A stretch of DNA of 64,000 bases from Candidatus Caenarcanales bacterium (GTDB taxonomy: Bacteria; Cyanobacteriota; Vampirovibrionia; 2-02-FULL-35-15), in contig JAGVKQ010000005.1 of NCBI GenBank assembly GCA_020050435.1, forward strand, positions 62,001-126,000. The letters are read 5' to 3'. Numbering within the stretch: the stretch's first letter is position 1; every line of letters begins with the position of its first letter. The notes beneath the pieces were generated by a model. It made no database searches and was not told the origin of the DNA. It saw only the letters and a program-made list of their open reading frames with translations. A program made the position numbers and the translations under genes. Of the stretch, positions 8,403-17,448 are shown one piece after another.

Positions 8403-8795
8403 TTACTTCCCTTTTAAATCAATAATTCCTGTTTCTATAGGAGGATTTGGGTTGGATGGATTTCCTCCAGGAGGTAAGTTAGTATTTGATGGAATATTTT
8501 TAGGAGGCAAATTAGTGTTTAATGGATCTCCTCCAGGAGGCAAGTTAGTATTTGATGGAATATTTTTAGGAGGCAAATTGGTATTTAATGGATCTTCTAC
8601 AGGCGGTAAATTGGTGTTTGATGGAATATTTTCAGGTGGTAAATTAGTGTTTGAAGGATTGTTTCCGGGTGGCTGTAAATTGGATGGATTTGCCCCGGGG
8701 TTTGGATTAGCTGCTGGCTGTTGTGCTAAAACAAAGTTCATATCAAGTACTAAAGCACCCATTAAAATAACTAAACATATATAATTCTTTTTCAT
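8403..8795 (-). CDS. Exported Pro/Asn-rich tandem-repeat protein
   Basis: 130 residues: a signal peptide (to about LAQ at residue 25), then an almost pure repeat of about 10 residues with two alternating forms, NIPSNTNLPP and DPLNTNLPP(K/GG), then a short tail. A good AAGGAGAA ribosome site precedes the ATG. The repeat is likely extended and unstructured, such as a spacer or a surface coat. It is cotranscribed with 7989-8384. No catalytic feature is present. Confidence 0.7.
   Translation of the reverse strand: MKKNYICLVILMGALVLDMNFVLAQQPAANPNPGANPSNLQPPGNNPSNTNLPPENIPSNTNLPPVEDPLNTNLPPKNIPSNTNLPPGGDPLNTNLPPKNIPSNTNLPPGGNPSNPNPPIETGIIDLKGK
8452..8680 (-). repeat. Tandem coding repeat, 60-nt period
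   Basis: DNA units of about 60 nt (two 10-codon units) repeat within the 8403-8795 gene; the two middle units are nearly identical, which suggests recent expansion. Confidence 0.7.
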
Positions 8796-8834
8796 TTGTT
8801 CTCCTTAAAAAAACTTAAATTAATTAAAACAATT

Positions 8835-9827
8835 TTACTTTACTCTGGAAATAGAAGGTTTTAATTTACTAAGAATAACAGTTAATATGCTATTTACCGT
8901 TTCTTTAGCCATTATTCCTTCATAACTTAGAGTAATCCTATGTCTTAAAACATCAGTGATAATATTGTCTACATCTTCTTGCTTAACATAATCTCTACCC
9001 TTAATCAGTGCCAATGCTTTAGCTGCTTTTGTAAGATTTAATGATGCTCTGGGACTAGCACCAAAACTTATATGGTCACCTATTTTATCTAAATTATAGT
9101 CACGTGGAAATCTAGTGGCTGAAACAATGTCAGCTATTAAATTTATAATGCTGGGATCTACATAAACTTTACTAGCCAATCTTTGATACTCTAAAAGTTC
9201 ATTTTTAGAAATCACTTTTTTTATTTCAGCTTTTTCTTCTATGCAAAATCTATTTATGATAGTTACTTCTTCTTTTGAAGACGGATAACCAATAATCAAC
9301 TTAAATAAAAATCTATCTATTTGTGCTTCAGGTAATTGATATGTTCCTTCCTGCTCTATGGGGTTTTGTGTGGCAAGAACAATAAAAGGCTCATCAAGTT
9401 TGTGAGTTTTTTTAGAGATTGTTACTTGCTTTTCCTGCATGGCTTCTAAAAGTGCACTTTGGACTTTGGCAGGAGCACGATTTATTTCATCAGCTAAAAC
9501 AAGGTTTGCAAAAATGGGTCCAAGAATAGTTTCAAACTCACTATTTTTTTGATTGTAAATCTGTGTGCCGATTAAATCAGATGGTAAAAGATCAGGGGTG
9601 AATTGAACTCTTTGAAAACTTAGATCAAATACCTCAGAAAAAGTTTTCAATATAAGTGTTTTAGCCAGTCCTGGAGGACCTTCCAGAAGTATGTGACCAT
9701 TTGCAAGTAATCCTATAAGAACTCTTTCTAAAATATAATCTTGTCCGACAATAACTTTTTTTACTTCATAAAGAGAAGATTCTATCTTTTTACTAGCTTC
9801 TATGTATTCTTCTTTGATTTCAGGCAT
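8835..9827 (-). CDS. MoxR-type AAA+ ATPase
   Basis: 330 residues from the ATG at 9827. AAA-3 family: VGQDYILERVLIGLLANGH, Walker A GPPGLAKT, Walker B LADEINRAP, sensor 1 ATQNPIEQEGTYQLPEAQIDRF, and a lid domain with sensor 2 near FGASPRAS. MoxR ATPases usually work with VWA or DUF58 proteins in maturation of complexes; no DUF58 gene is adjacent, though VWA proteins are encoded at 25530 and 28380. A longer frame to 9893 exists, but TATAAT lies 6 nt before the 9827 ATG, so the shorter start is preferred. Confidence 0.92.
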   Translation of the reverse strand: MPEIKEEYIEASKKIESSLYEVKKVIVGQDYILERVLIGLLANGHILLEGPPGLAKTLILKTFSEVFDLSFQRVQFTPDLLPSDLIGTQIYNQKNSEFETILGPIFANLVLADEINRAPAKVQSALLEAMQEKQVTISKKTHKLDEPFIVLATQNPIEQEGTYQLPEAQIDRFLFKLIIGYPSSKEEVTIINRFCIEEKAEIKKVISKNELLEYQRLASKVYVDPSIINLIADIVSATRFPRDYNLDKIGDHISFGASPRASLNLTKAAKALALIKGRDYVKQEDVDNIITDVLRHRITLSYEGIMAKETVNSILTVILSKLKPSISRVK

Positions 9828-9833
9828 GAATAT

Positions 9834-9839
9834 ATTATA
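9834..9839 (-). promoter_or_regulatory. -10 element 6 nt before moxR-type ATG
   Basis: On the minus strand CGCTATAAT is followed by 6 nt and the ATG at 9827. No ribosome site lies between. Confidence 0.5.
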
Positions 9840-9885
9840 GCGTATTAAACAATTTCCAAACTTCTTTTTGTTCTCGAACTTAGAT

Positions 9886-10551
9886 TTATGCAACTAAATC
9901 CATTTTTTCTGATTTCGGTATATTAATTTCAGAATTATAAATATTATTATTTGGAGTTTCAAAGATTTTATTGAACGGGAATGGTACTCGTTTAAGCCTT
10001 TCAAAAAATCCTTTTTTTGGAGTAGTTCCTTTTTCTAAGGGAAAAATATTTTCTTTTGGAGAAGAAGGAATTTCTTTTTTACCCCCTACTGCTTTTCCAC
10101 TTTGAATAACTCCCGCAGAATGTAGCATGAAGCCTCCAATAAGAATTAAGCTACCTATAAGAAGTAATGCAGGAACAAGTGGAGTGGAAGCAGCCAGTGC
10201 CCCAAAAGCCGATAAGCTACCAAAAGCTGTACTTAGTGCTTGACCTGTAGCTAGGGCCTTTATAACTGTTCCTATAACTCCTGCACTTAAAATAGCTCCA
10301 CCAGAAATCATACCGATCTTTCCATACTTTAATTCCTTTTTGACCATTTTATTTGCAGCCGTTAAATTTTGTTTATCAAGATCATATTTATCAAGTTTTG
10401 TACTTAGATTTGAAGATTTAAAAGAATCAGCTATTGGTTCTGATGTAGAAGCTGTAGTGGTTTCTGCTTCATTGGACTCTTTTGCTTTTTCTACTTTTGG
10501 TAAAGCCTTTAGTGTAGTAGGACTGATAGCTGGTGCTTGTAAAATAAACAT
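9886..10551 (-). CDS. Membrane protein with disordered ends
   Basis: 221 residues. The N-terminal 70 are Ser/Thr/Glu-rich and probably unstructured. A Gly/Ala-rich hydrophobic core (about residues 80-155) can form two or more membrane helices. The C-terminus is basic and Pro/Asn-rich. The start at 10551 follows AAAGGAGATATTTT. The first residues, MFIL, and the leader before them resemble those of the gene at 20688. No family recognised. Confidence 0.65.
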   Translation of the reverse strand: MFILQAPAISPTTLKALPKVEKAKESNEAETTTASTSEPIADSFKSSNLSTKLDKYDLDKQNLTAANKMVKKELKYGKIGMISGGAILSAGVIGTVIKALATGQALSTAFGSLSAFGALAASTPLVPALLLIGSLILIGGFMLHSAGVIQSGKAVGGKKEIPSSPKENIFPLEKGTTPKKGFFERLKRVPFPFNKIFETPNNNIYNSEINIPKSEKMDLVA

Positions 10552-10666
10552 AAAATATCTCCTTTATTTAAAATTTAACCTTGCAAAGATAAAAGGAAAT
10601 AAGGAGTTAGAAGTTGATTGTTGAAATATTAAATGTTTTTAATTTAATCGATTCTTAATAGGTTTA

Positions 10667-13402
10667 TCATCTTATGTATCCTAATCCTGCTTTCTTTTCT
10701 AAATTTCTAACTAGACTTTCACCCTTTTCAGTTAAAACACCCTCACCAAGAAGATTCTTTAATGAAAGTACTAGATTGTAAGCATTTTCCCATTCATAAT
10801 TGTGTATAGAAATAAGCTTTTTTACATCTATTGAATCATCATTGCATTTATTTATTACTTCTCTATAAAATTTACATTGTCTAACTCTTGCTCTGGCTTC
10901 TGTATAGTAAATATGTGGAGTATGATCTCCTTTCTTTAATACATTTGAATTTATACTCTTCTCAAACTCAGGAAAAATATAACGATTACCTGAGTCTTTA
11001 ACAAACTCTTCTATAGATGGACCTTTTACACCTAAGTCAACATGATCTAACTCATGCAATAAAATTCCAGCCAGGTCTTCTTTACTTGTTAAAGGAGTTG
11101 ATTCTCCTTGAGTAACTGTTATACAGCTAGGGTCGGACTTGCTTACATGGGCAATTGAGTTAACATCATCGCCATCAGGAGTAAATGAAATTGCAACAAT
11201 TAAGTCATTTAAAGCTTGAAATTCTTCAGGAGAAACTTTTTGTATGATTTTTAGAGCACCCTCTAAATTAGCTAATTCTGTAGGTGGGATTTCTCCTACT
11301 TTAGAATCATTAAGTACTCTTATATTTGTATCAGGTATTATGTGAGCTCCTTCCCTATTTTTAATAAAACTACTAGCATGTCTTAATTCACGATAAAGAG
11401 ATTTAACACATCCTTTCATTAATACAGGCGGTACTTTGAGATTAATAAGTTGTGATAAACCATGAGTTGTACCAAGAACACTACTAAATTTATTTAAAAT
11501 TAAATCTGACCTGTCATCACTAACTGTACTAATAAAATTCACTATTTTCTTTATCTCTTTTATAATTTTTGGATCTGATGCATATGTTGGATCATTTAAT
11601 AATCTTTGAAGTTGATGTTCGAGATTGAGTGGATCAGCATGAGAAGTTACATTTTTAGTAGAATTACCATCACTTAATAAATTTTGTATACGAGCTTTAT
11701 TTGTCTTTGTTCTGTCTGATTCTGCTTGTGATGTTTCCGTTGTAGGAGGGGAAACTTCTGGTTTGGTAGTTGTTGTGGCTTGAGTAGTTTTTGGCTCTGG
11801 TGTTTCTGCTGGTGTGTTAGTTGTTGGGACTTGTGTTGTCTTTGGCTCTGATGTTTCTATTGCAGCTGTTGTAGGAGAGGGAACTTCTGGTTTGGTAGTT
11901 GTTGTGGCTTGAGTAGTTTTTGGTTCTGATGTTTCTGCTGGTTTGGTAGTTGTTGTAGTTTGTGGAGTTTTTGATTCTGGTGGTTTAGACTTTGTAAATA
12001 ATTTACCAAAGACTCCAGATTCTGCCACTAAAGATTCTCTAAGTGTTCTTGGTGCAGAGTTATTCTTAGCAGCCATTTCACCGACTACATCACCCACTAT
12101 TGCACCTGATATTTCTTGTGCAACTGCTTCAAAAGTAAGCCCCCCTTCTTTTATATAAGAAGCCCCAAGCCCAATGCCTATAGAACCAACACCTTCTAAA
12201 GCTGTAATGCCAGCTTGCTTTAATGATCCTTTTGTTGCTTCTTTAAGTGCTCCGCTTGCTCCACCTTGTCCACCTGATATCATACCTACTGCCACATCAA
12301 AGGCTGCACTTTTTATCATTTGCTCACTAGTTAATCCTTTTTTCTCAAGAAATCCTTGCTTTAGTTTATTTATGTCTTTTTGATCCATATCTTTAAGTTG
12401 ATTTCCATATAATTGAGTAAATTCCTGCTCAGCTTTTATTCTTAATTCAGCCATATTAATCCCTGTAGAGATTGCTGCATTAGTAGTACCTGCTGTAGCT
12501 CCAGTTGTCGCAGCTGCTATATAGTTAGCTGCTTTTTCACCGACCTTACCTACTATCTTTTCACCAACTTTGCCAACTAATTTACCAGCACCACCACCTG
12601 CTATTGTTCCTACAGAAGCGATGGCAGAACTCTTTGCATCTTGGAGGGTCTGATCAATAGCATCATTTTTGGCTTGTTCTAGGGTTTTATTTCCGAGTGC
12701 TATATGTCCAGTAGCTTCTGCAGTATTGCTTAAAGCTCCTATAGTGGTTCCAGCTGTTGTTCCAGTTGCTATGGCTGCTCCAGCGGCAGCAGCAGTACCG
12801 TATCCAGCGGCTGCCATTGCACCGGCTGCTCCACCTGTTGCAACCGTAGCTCCAACAACTACAAGTGTATTTCTAGTAACCCTCATTCCAGTTTCAACTT
12901 TTCCTAAGAACTGATCTGAATCTTTTAATTTTTTATTTACACTTTGTGATCCTTGAATAGCTTGTTTAGAAGCTTGAGACATTTGTTGTTTATATTCTTG
13001 CTCTTTTCCTTCCATTAGTGCTTTGGCTTGAGCATAGTCACCTTTAGATATTAAGTCTTTAACTTTCAAAGCAGTTTCTTTAAGTTTTTCTTGTTGTTTC
13101 TCAAGTGCAGCTTTATGCTTGATTTCTATTTCTAATTGTTTTTGTAGAACTTCCTTTTCAGAGCCAAGATCCCTAAAATAATTCCAACTACTTTTATAAT
13201 CAATCAAAGATTGTTTCGAATCTTTTAATTTTTTTTCTTGTCCATTAATTCTCTTTTCAAGATTTGTCATTGTTTCTTGAAGTTCTTTTTCAAGTTTAAG
13301 TGTTTCTTTTTGTTCAAGAGCTTTATTTTTGTCGGCCTGGTATATAGGCTGACTTTCAACAGCATCACTCTGATTTACTTTTATATTTGTAGAATCTATC
13401 AA
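10667..13402 (-). CDS. Large multidomain protein with HExxH motif
   Basis: 911 residues starting with TTG at 13402, after AGGGGA at good distance. Order: a charged coiled coil (about 20-160), a long Ala/Gly-rich hydrophobic stretch (about 185-310), a mixed region, a Thr/Pro/Lys repeat linker (about 475-560), then a C-terminal domain with LLHELDHVD near residue 790, an HExxH metal site, and a possible third ligand Glu in YYTEARARV some 60 residues later. A zinc peptidase-like activity is inferred. There is no signal peptide. The layout (coiled coil, hydrophobic block, linker, enzyme) resembles secreted effectors or toxins, but this is a guess. Confidence 0.7.
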   Translation of the reverse strand: MIDSTNIKVNQSDAVESQPIYQADKNKALEQKETLKLEKELQETMTNLEKRINGQEKKLKDSKQSLIDYKSSWNYFRDLGSEKEVLQKQLEIEIKHKAALEKQQEKLKETALKVKDLISKGDYAQAKALMEGKEQEYKQQMSQASKQAIQGSQSVNKKLKDSDQFLGKVETGMRVTRNTLVVVGATVATGGAAGAMAAAGYGTAAAAGAAIATGTTAGTTIGALSNTAEATGHIALGNKTLEQAKNDAIDQTLQDAKSSAIASVGTIAGGGAGKLVGKVGEKIVGKVGEKAANYIAAATTGATAGTTNAAISTGINMAELRIKAEQEFTQLYGNQLKDMDQKDINKLKQGFLEKKGLTSEQMIKSAAFDVAVGMISGGQGGASGALKEATKGSLKQAGITALEGVGSIGIGLGASYIKEGGLTFEAVAQEISGAIVGDVVGEMAAKNNSAPRTLRESLVAESGVFGKLFTKSKPPESKTPQTTTTTKPAETSEPKTTQATTTTKPEVPSPTTAAIETSEPKTTQVPTTNTPAETPEPKTTQATTTTKPEVSPPTTETSQAESDRTKTNKARIQNLLSDGNSTKNVTSHADPLNLEHQLQRLLNDPTYASDPKIIKEIKKIVNFISTVSDDRSDLILNKFSSVLGTTHGLSQLINLKVPPVLMKGCVKSLYRELRHASSFIKNREGAHIIPDTNIRVLNDSKVGEIPPTELANLEGALKIIQKVSPEEFQALNDLIVAISFTPDGDDVNSIAHVSKSDPSCITVTQGESTPLTSKEDLAGILLHELDHVDLGVKGPSIEEFVKDSGNRYIFPEFEKSINSNVLKKGDHTPHIYYTEARARVRQCKFYREVINKCNDDSIDVKKLISIHNYEWENAYNLVLSLKNLLGEGVLTEKGESLVRNLEKKAGLGYIR
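11722..11990 (-). repeat. Thr/Pro-rich coding repeat
   Basis: Imperfect units encoding variants of TSEPKTTQATTTTKPE repeat about four times and form the linker of the 911-residue protein. Confidence 0.7.
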
Positions 13403-13525
13403 GGAAATCCCCTAGTAAAATTTCTTTTCCAGTAGAAATAAATCAAATTAAGATTTTCTAAAGGTTAAATATTATAAGAATTTAATTTTTGCTAGGGTTG
13501 TATAGTGCTTAATTTAAATATAAGA

Positions 13526-14605
13526 CTAAAAAATCCCAAATTTCTTTTTGTTTTCTGGCTTTGCTTTTTCTAATTTTGAAAGCTCTTCAAATAATTTCTT
13601 CTCTTCACTAGTTAATTTAGATGGTGTTTCCACTATTATTTCTACTATCTGATCTCCACGTCTGGCTGCATTATTTAATTTAGGTACACCAAGTCCTGCT
13701 ATTTTAAGAACTGTTCCAGATTGAATTCCTGCTGGAATAGTTAAATCTTTTTCACCTTCAGTAGTTTCTGTTTTTATTTTTCCGCCCAAAGCTGCCTGGC
13801 TAAAGGAAATAATCTCTTGAGTGAAAATATTCAATCCTTCACGTGAAAATATTTCATGTTCTTTTATAGAAATCATTACATAGAGATCACCTGGTGGTCC
13901 ACCTTTTTTTCCGGCTTCCCCTTTTCCACCCCAGCGAAGTCTAGCCCCATCATCTATTCCACATGGCACTTTTACATCAATGGTTTTTTTAGATCTTTTT
14001 TGTCCTTTTCCATTACATTCTGTACAAGGTTGCTCTACTATATTTCCACTTCCTTGACAGGTAGGACATGTAGCGATTTGTGTAACATGACCAAAAAAAG
14101 ATTCAGCCACTCTTCTAACTTCACCTGCACCACCACATGTTTTGCAGGTTTTTAAATTAGATCCTGGTTTTGCTCCTGTACCTTTACATGGTATGCAATC
14201 TTCTTGGGGATTTATACTTATTTGTTTAGAGCAGCCATTTATAGCTTCTAAAAATTCTATTTCAAGATCGTATCTTAAATCAGAACCACGCTCAGGTCCA
14301 TTTGTTCTTCTTCCTGTTTGAGCTCCAAAAAATTGAGAAAAAATATCACCTAAATCATTAAAACCAAAATCACTAGCATTGCCACTGCCTTTAAGACCAC
14401 TCATTCCATACTGATCGTAAATTGCTCTTTTTTGAGCATCTGAAAGAATCTCATATGCTTGACTTAATTCTTTAAATTGTTCTTCATTCCCAGTTTCTTT
14501 ATTGTCTGGGTGATATTTACGTGCTTGTTGCCTGAATGCTTTTTTGATTTCTTCATCAGTAGCACCTCTGCTAACACCTAAAATTTCATATAAATCTTGT
14601 GACAT
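13526..14605 (-). CDS. dnaJ: Chaperone protein DnaJ
   Basis: 359 residues. J-domain at residues 1-70 with the HPD motif (KYHPDN) that stimulates DnaK. A short Gly/Phe-containing linker follows, then four CxxCxGxG zinc repeats (CIPCKGTG, CKTCGGAG, CPTCQGSG, CTECNGKG), then the substrate-binding beta domains and C-terminal dimer part. This is the full class I layout. dnaK and grpE are not adjacent. TATAAT lies 7 nt before the ATG with no ribosome site between. Confidence 0.95.
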   Translation of the reverse strand: MSQDLYEILGVSRGATDEEIKKAFRQQARKYHPDNKETGNEEQFKELSQAYEILSDAQKRAIYDQYGMSGLKGSGNASDFGFNDLGDIFSQFFGAQTGRRTNGPERGSDLRYDLEIEFLEAINGCSKQISINPQEDCIPCKGTGAKPGSNLKTCKTCGGAGEVRRVAESFFGHVTQIATCPTCQGSGNIVEQPCTECNGKGQKRSKKTIDVKVPCGIDDGARLRWGGKGEAGKKGGPPGDLYVMISIKEHEIFSREGLNIFTQEIISFSQAALGGKIKTETTEGEKDLTIPAGIQSGTVLKIAGLGVPKLNNAARRGDQIVEIIVETPSKLTSEEKKLFEELSKLEKAKPENKKKFGIF

Positions 14606-14612
14606 CTTTCAA

Positions 14613-14618
14613 ATTATA
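14613..14618 (-). promoter_or_regulatory. -10 element 7 nt before dnaJ ATG
   Basis: GGTTATAAT on the minus strand, then 7 nt and the ATG. Confidence 0.45.
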
Positions 14619-14651
14619 ACCTGCCTAAAGCTATCGTTGCTAAATGCAAAA

Positions 14652-14679
14652 GTAAAGACGCCCCATGGGGCGTCTCTAC
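14652..14679. repeat. 28-nt palindrome between dnaJ and pyrF
   Basis: Left half GTAAAGACGCCCCA pairs with the right half apart from one outer pair. The upstream flank GTTGCTAAATGC is also shared with the copy at 28321. It overlaps the pyrF 3' end region, where it could also act as an RNA hairpin, but it has no T-run. Confidence 0.8.
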
Positions 14680-14685
14680 AGGATG

Positions 14686-15429
14686 TCACAAGATGGCTTC
14701 GATTATCTCATCTAATATTTTCTTTGTAGCATCTATAGGATCTTTGCTGGCAGTGATGGGTCTGCCTACTACAATATGACTTACACCATTTAAAATAGCA
14801 TCTTTAGGTGTAGAGATTCTTTGCTGATCATTTGTTTTTGCCCATACAGGTCTGACCCCAGGAGTGACAATTAAAAAATCTTTTTTTCCTTCTTTATTTG
14901 CTGCTTCTCTTATCATTTTTGCTTCATTGGGAGAACAGACCACACCATCTAAACCGTTTTTAATTCCAAGTATTGTTAAATGTAAAACATAATCCTCAAT
15001 TTTATCTTTTATTTTTAAATCTGTAGATATTGTTTCTTGATTCATGCTGGTTAATATCGTTACCCCGAGTAATGCAGGTGGATTTAAATTATATTTATTT
15101 GCAGCTTCTACCAATGAATTCTTTGCTTTAGAAATCATTTCTCCGCCACCTGTAATATGTACATTGACCATATCTACTCTTTGTCTAACTATGCTTGAAA
15201 TAGCTTTGCTGACAGTATTTGGAATATCTAAAAATTTCCCATCAAAAAAAACTTTATTCCCCCTATTTTTAACTTCATTAATAATTTTAGGACCACTACT
15301 GCAAAAAAGCTCAAGCCCAATTTTAAAATAATCTACATGTCCTGAAAGTGATTCAATTATTTTTAATGCTTCAGATTCACTGGAGGTATCAAGTGCCACT
15401 ATCAGATAATCTTTGGGTGATTTTTTCAT
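14686..15429 (-). CDS. pyrF: Orotidine-5'-phosphate decarboxylase
   Basis: Last step of UMP synthesis. 247 residues of the PyrF group 2-like type. Key residues: IVALD near residue 10, the catalytic Asp-x-Lys-x-x-Asp in FFDGKFLDIPNT, and the phosphate-binding VTPGVRP and HIVVGRPIT near the end. The ATG overlaps the last codons of pmbA by 4 nt, so it is translationally coupled in the ubiD-PAP2-pmbA-pyrF run. No other pyrimidine gene is nearby. Confidence 0.95.
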   Translation of the reverse strand: MKKSPKDYLIVALDTSSESEALKIIESLSGHVDYFKIGLELFCSSGPKIINEVKNRGNKVFFDGKFLDIPNTVSKAISSIVRQRVDMVNVHITGGGEMISKAKNSLVEAANKYNLNPPALLGVTILTSMNQETISTDLKIKDKIEDYVLHLTILGIKNGLDGVVCSPNEAKMIREAANKEGKKDFLIVTPGVRPVWAKTNDQQRISTPKDAILNGVSHIVVGRPITASKDPIDATKKILDEIIEAIL

Positions 15430-16778
15430 TTTGCTGCTACAGTCAGCCCTTCTATTAAAAATCCAGGATAAAGACTACTTCCATAAAGCCATTCTCTGTC
15501 TTCTGAAATCTCGCTTATATTTTTTAAAAGCTCAAATATATTTCCAGCAACCATACAGTTTTTAATTCTACCTTTTATTACCCCATTTTCTACTTTAAAC
15601 CCAAGCTCAATACCTACACTAAATTCCCCAGCAAGTGTATTTGATTGTCCTGCACCCAGAACATGATCTATAATAATTCCATCTTTGATAGAACTTATAA
15701 TTTCACTTTGTTTTCTTTCCCCTTTTGCTTCTATTATGGTTGTGGTTAGTCCTGCTGATGGTGGTAAGCTGAGCCCACCCTTAAATCCATTTCCTGTAGA
15801 CATTTGTTTTGGAGAGCACTTACTGGCAGTAGCTTGATCAAAATAAAAAGAGTTTATAATGCCATCTTTAATAAGAGATTTTTTCTTTGTTTGAATTCCT
15901 TCATCATCAAAAGGTGTTCTTGATGTACCTAGAGTCGGGTCTTCAATATATGAAAGTCGCGTATCGAATAGCTTTTCACCTAATTTACTGGTAAGTGGAG
16001 AAATTTTTTGCTGAATAGTTTTGCCATTAAGAATCACAGAAAAAATCCCTACGAAAATACTGGATACTGCGCTGGGCGTAAAATAAACAGGGTATTTTTT
16101 TGTTTCAACTATTAAGGTTTCTTTTGAGTGGTTTAACTTTTCAAGAATCTTAGCTTTGATTTTTTCTTCACTTGGAAAAGTTTCTAATGAACAATCCCCA
16201 TCATATATTCCTAAAAAATCTTCACCTCTAACTAGATTTGCATAAAAACTAGTGGAATAAACACTCTTTCCTCTTTCGCCAGAAACTCCATTTGAATTTA
16301 AATATTTAGTTTTTCCATAGCCCAGCTCAAAACCACCACTGATTAGAAGATCTTTGTGGAAAGTTTTTAATTCACTGATTATTTTATTACCTCTTTCCAC
16401 GAGATTTTCTAGAGGGAGGATGGGGTTGATGGTTGATGGTTGCCGCCCTTGGCGAGCCTCGCCTACGGCGGGATGGTTGATGGGGTCTTTTGAAAAACTA
16501 AATGTAGCTTCAGGACCAAACTCACTAGCTTCAATAGCAGAAATTGCTGTTTGCTCTATGGCTTCTGGGTCTGTGCTGCTTGCTATGCCAATCTTTCCAT
16601 CTTTTATTAGTCTAATAGCTATTCCTGAACTTTCATTACTTTCCAGGGATTTTAAATTATTATTTTCAAAACTTACAGGATTATTAGTCCAGGATTTTTC
16701 AATGACTTCTACTTCAGAAGCCCCATTTTTTTTAGCTAATTCTATTAACTTTTCTGTATTTTCTGTCTTTGTTTGCAT
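15426..16778 (-). CDS. pmbA: TldD/PmbA family protein (PmbA/TldE-like)
   Basis: 450 residues. It has the N-terminal TldD/PmbA alpha/beta domain (SGIAIRLIKDGKIGIAS) and the C-terminal barrel (TGNGFKGG, GAGQSNTLAGEFSVGIELGFKVENG). The HExxxH metal site of TldD is absent, as is usual for the PmbA/TldE partner, so the assignment is PmbA-like. In E. coli the pair trims peptides and degrades CcdA; no tldD is in the window. Residues about 97-122 (HPAVGEARQGRQPSTINPIL) are encoded by a GC-rich hairpin flanked by short direct repeats and look like an insertion. Confidence 0.9.
   Translation of the reverse strand: MQTKTENTEKLIELAKKNGASEVEVIEKSWTNNPVSFENNNLKSLESNESSGIAIRLIKDGKIGIASSTDPEAIEQTAISAIEASEFGPEATFSFSKDPINHPAVGEARQGRQPSTINPILPLENLVERGNKIISELKTFHKDLLISGGFELGYGKTKYLNSNGVSGERGKSVYSTSFYANLVRGEDFLGIYDGDCSLETFPSEEKIKAKILEKLNHSKETLIVETKKYPVYFTPSAVSSIFVGIFSVILNGKTIQQKISPLTSKLGEKLFDTRLSYIEDPTLGTSRTPFDDEGIQTKKKSLIKDGIINSFYFDQATASKCSPKQMSTGNGFKGGLSLPPSAGLTTTIIEAKGERKQSEIISSIKDGIIIDHVLGAGQSNTLAGEFSVGIELGFKVENGVIKGRIKNCMVAGNIFELLKNISEISEDREWLYGSSLYPGFLIEGLTVAAK
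16420..16483. repeat. Repeat insert in pmbA: hairpin with flanking repeats
   Basis: A nested hairpin, CCGCC/GGCGG outside (16443-16447, 16467-16471) and GGCGAG/CTCGCC inside (16451-16456, 16458-16463), is flanked on both sides by copies of GGTTGATGG-like repeats. It is much more GC-rich than the gene around it. Confidence 0.65.
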
Positions 16779-16785
16779 AATCCTT

Positions 16786-17445
16786 TTATAAAACCCCTAA
16801 TAAAAAATAAACCCAAATTGAAATATTTAAAGCAACTATGCCCATGCATATTCCACCTATTATATCGGTAAAGAAATGATGATTTAAGAAAATCCTTGAT
16901 AAAACTACAAAAGAACAAATTACTAAGCTGATTAAATACCAGGGGAAAAATGGCATAAAACTTTGGAGTAATACGCTTGAAAAAAAATAAATTGAAATGC
17001 TTGCCATTACATGTCCACTAGGAAAACAATAGCTAAGTCTTTTTTCTGTATTTTCTGCTACTTGTTCTGGTCTTTCCCTTTTATAAATTATTTTTAATAG
17101 CCTGTTTAATCCCCATGAAAAAACAAGTGTAAATAAAATAGAAACTGATAGCAAAGGTTTATGCTTGGCTAAAAAAACTATAATTGCAAAAATTAGGGAA
17201 AATGTAATGTGAAAAATGGCATTTCCAAAAACAGCAAAATCATTTGATCTAACTTTTAAAAGTTCAATATTTGACTTCGATGACCAATTTGCTACCTTCT
17301 CATCTAAGGCTTTCCAATGTTTACTTTTAAAGTTTGCTCCTAGATAAAAGAAGAAAACTATGGAAGCAATTAAAACTATTTGATCGGTAAAAAGTCTTGC
17401 AACTAGGTGATTTAAGGATGAAATTGGGTGAAGGAAAAAGTACAT
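16786..17445 (-). CDS. PAP2-family membrane phosphatase
   Basis: 219 residues with about five or six membrane helices. The PAP2 signature is complete: K-x6-RP as KIIYKRERP near residue 115, PSGH near residue 142, and SR-x5-H-x3-D as SRIFLNHHFFTD near residue 186. Enzymes of this type hydrolyse phosphatidic acid, undecaprenyl diphosphate or similar lipids. It lies 3 nt after ubiD, in the same transcription unit. The substrate cannot be settled by sequence. Confidence 0.88.
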   Translation of the reverse strand: MYFFLHPISSLNHLVARLFTDQIVLIASIVFFFYLGANFKSKHWKALDEKVANWSSKSNIELLKVRSNDFAVFGNAIFHITFSLIFAIIVFLAKHKPLLSVSILFTLVFSWGLNRLLKIIYKRERPEQVAENTEKRLSYCFPSGHVMASISIYFFSSVLLQSFMPFFPWYLISLVICSFVVLSRIFLNHHFFTDIIGGICMGIVALNISIWVYFLLGVL

Positions 17446-17448
17446 ATT

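Noticed and set aside
8452-8784. Open frame on the plus strand across the Pro/Asn repeat gene
   Set aside because: It is the mirror of the tandem repeat; the minus strand has the signal peptide and ribosome site.
12669-12914. Ala/Pro-rich plus-strand frame
   Set aside because: Shadow of the Ala/Gly-rich block of the 911-residue protein on the other strand.
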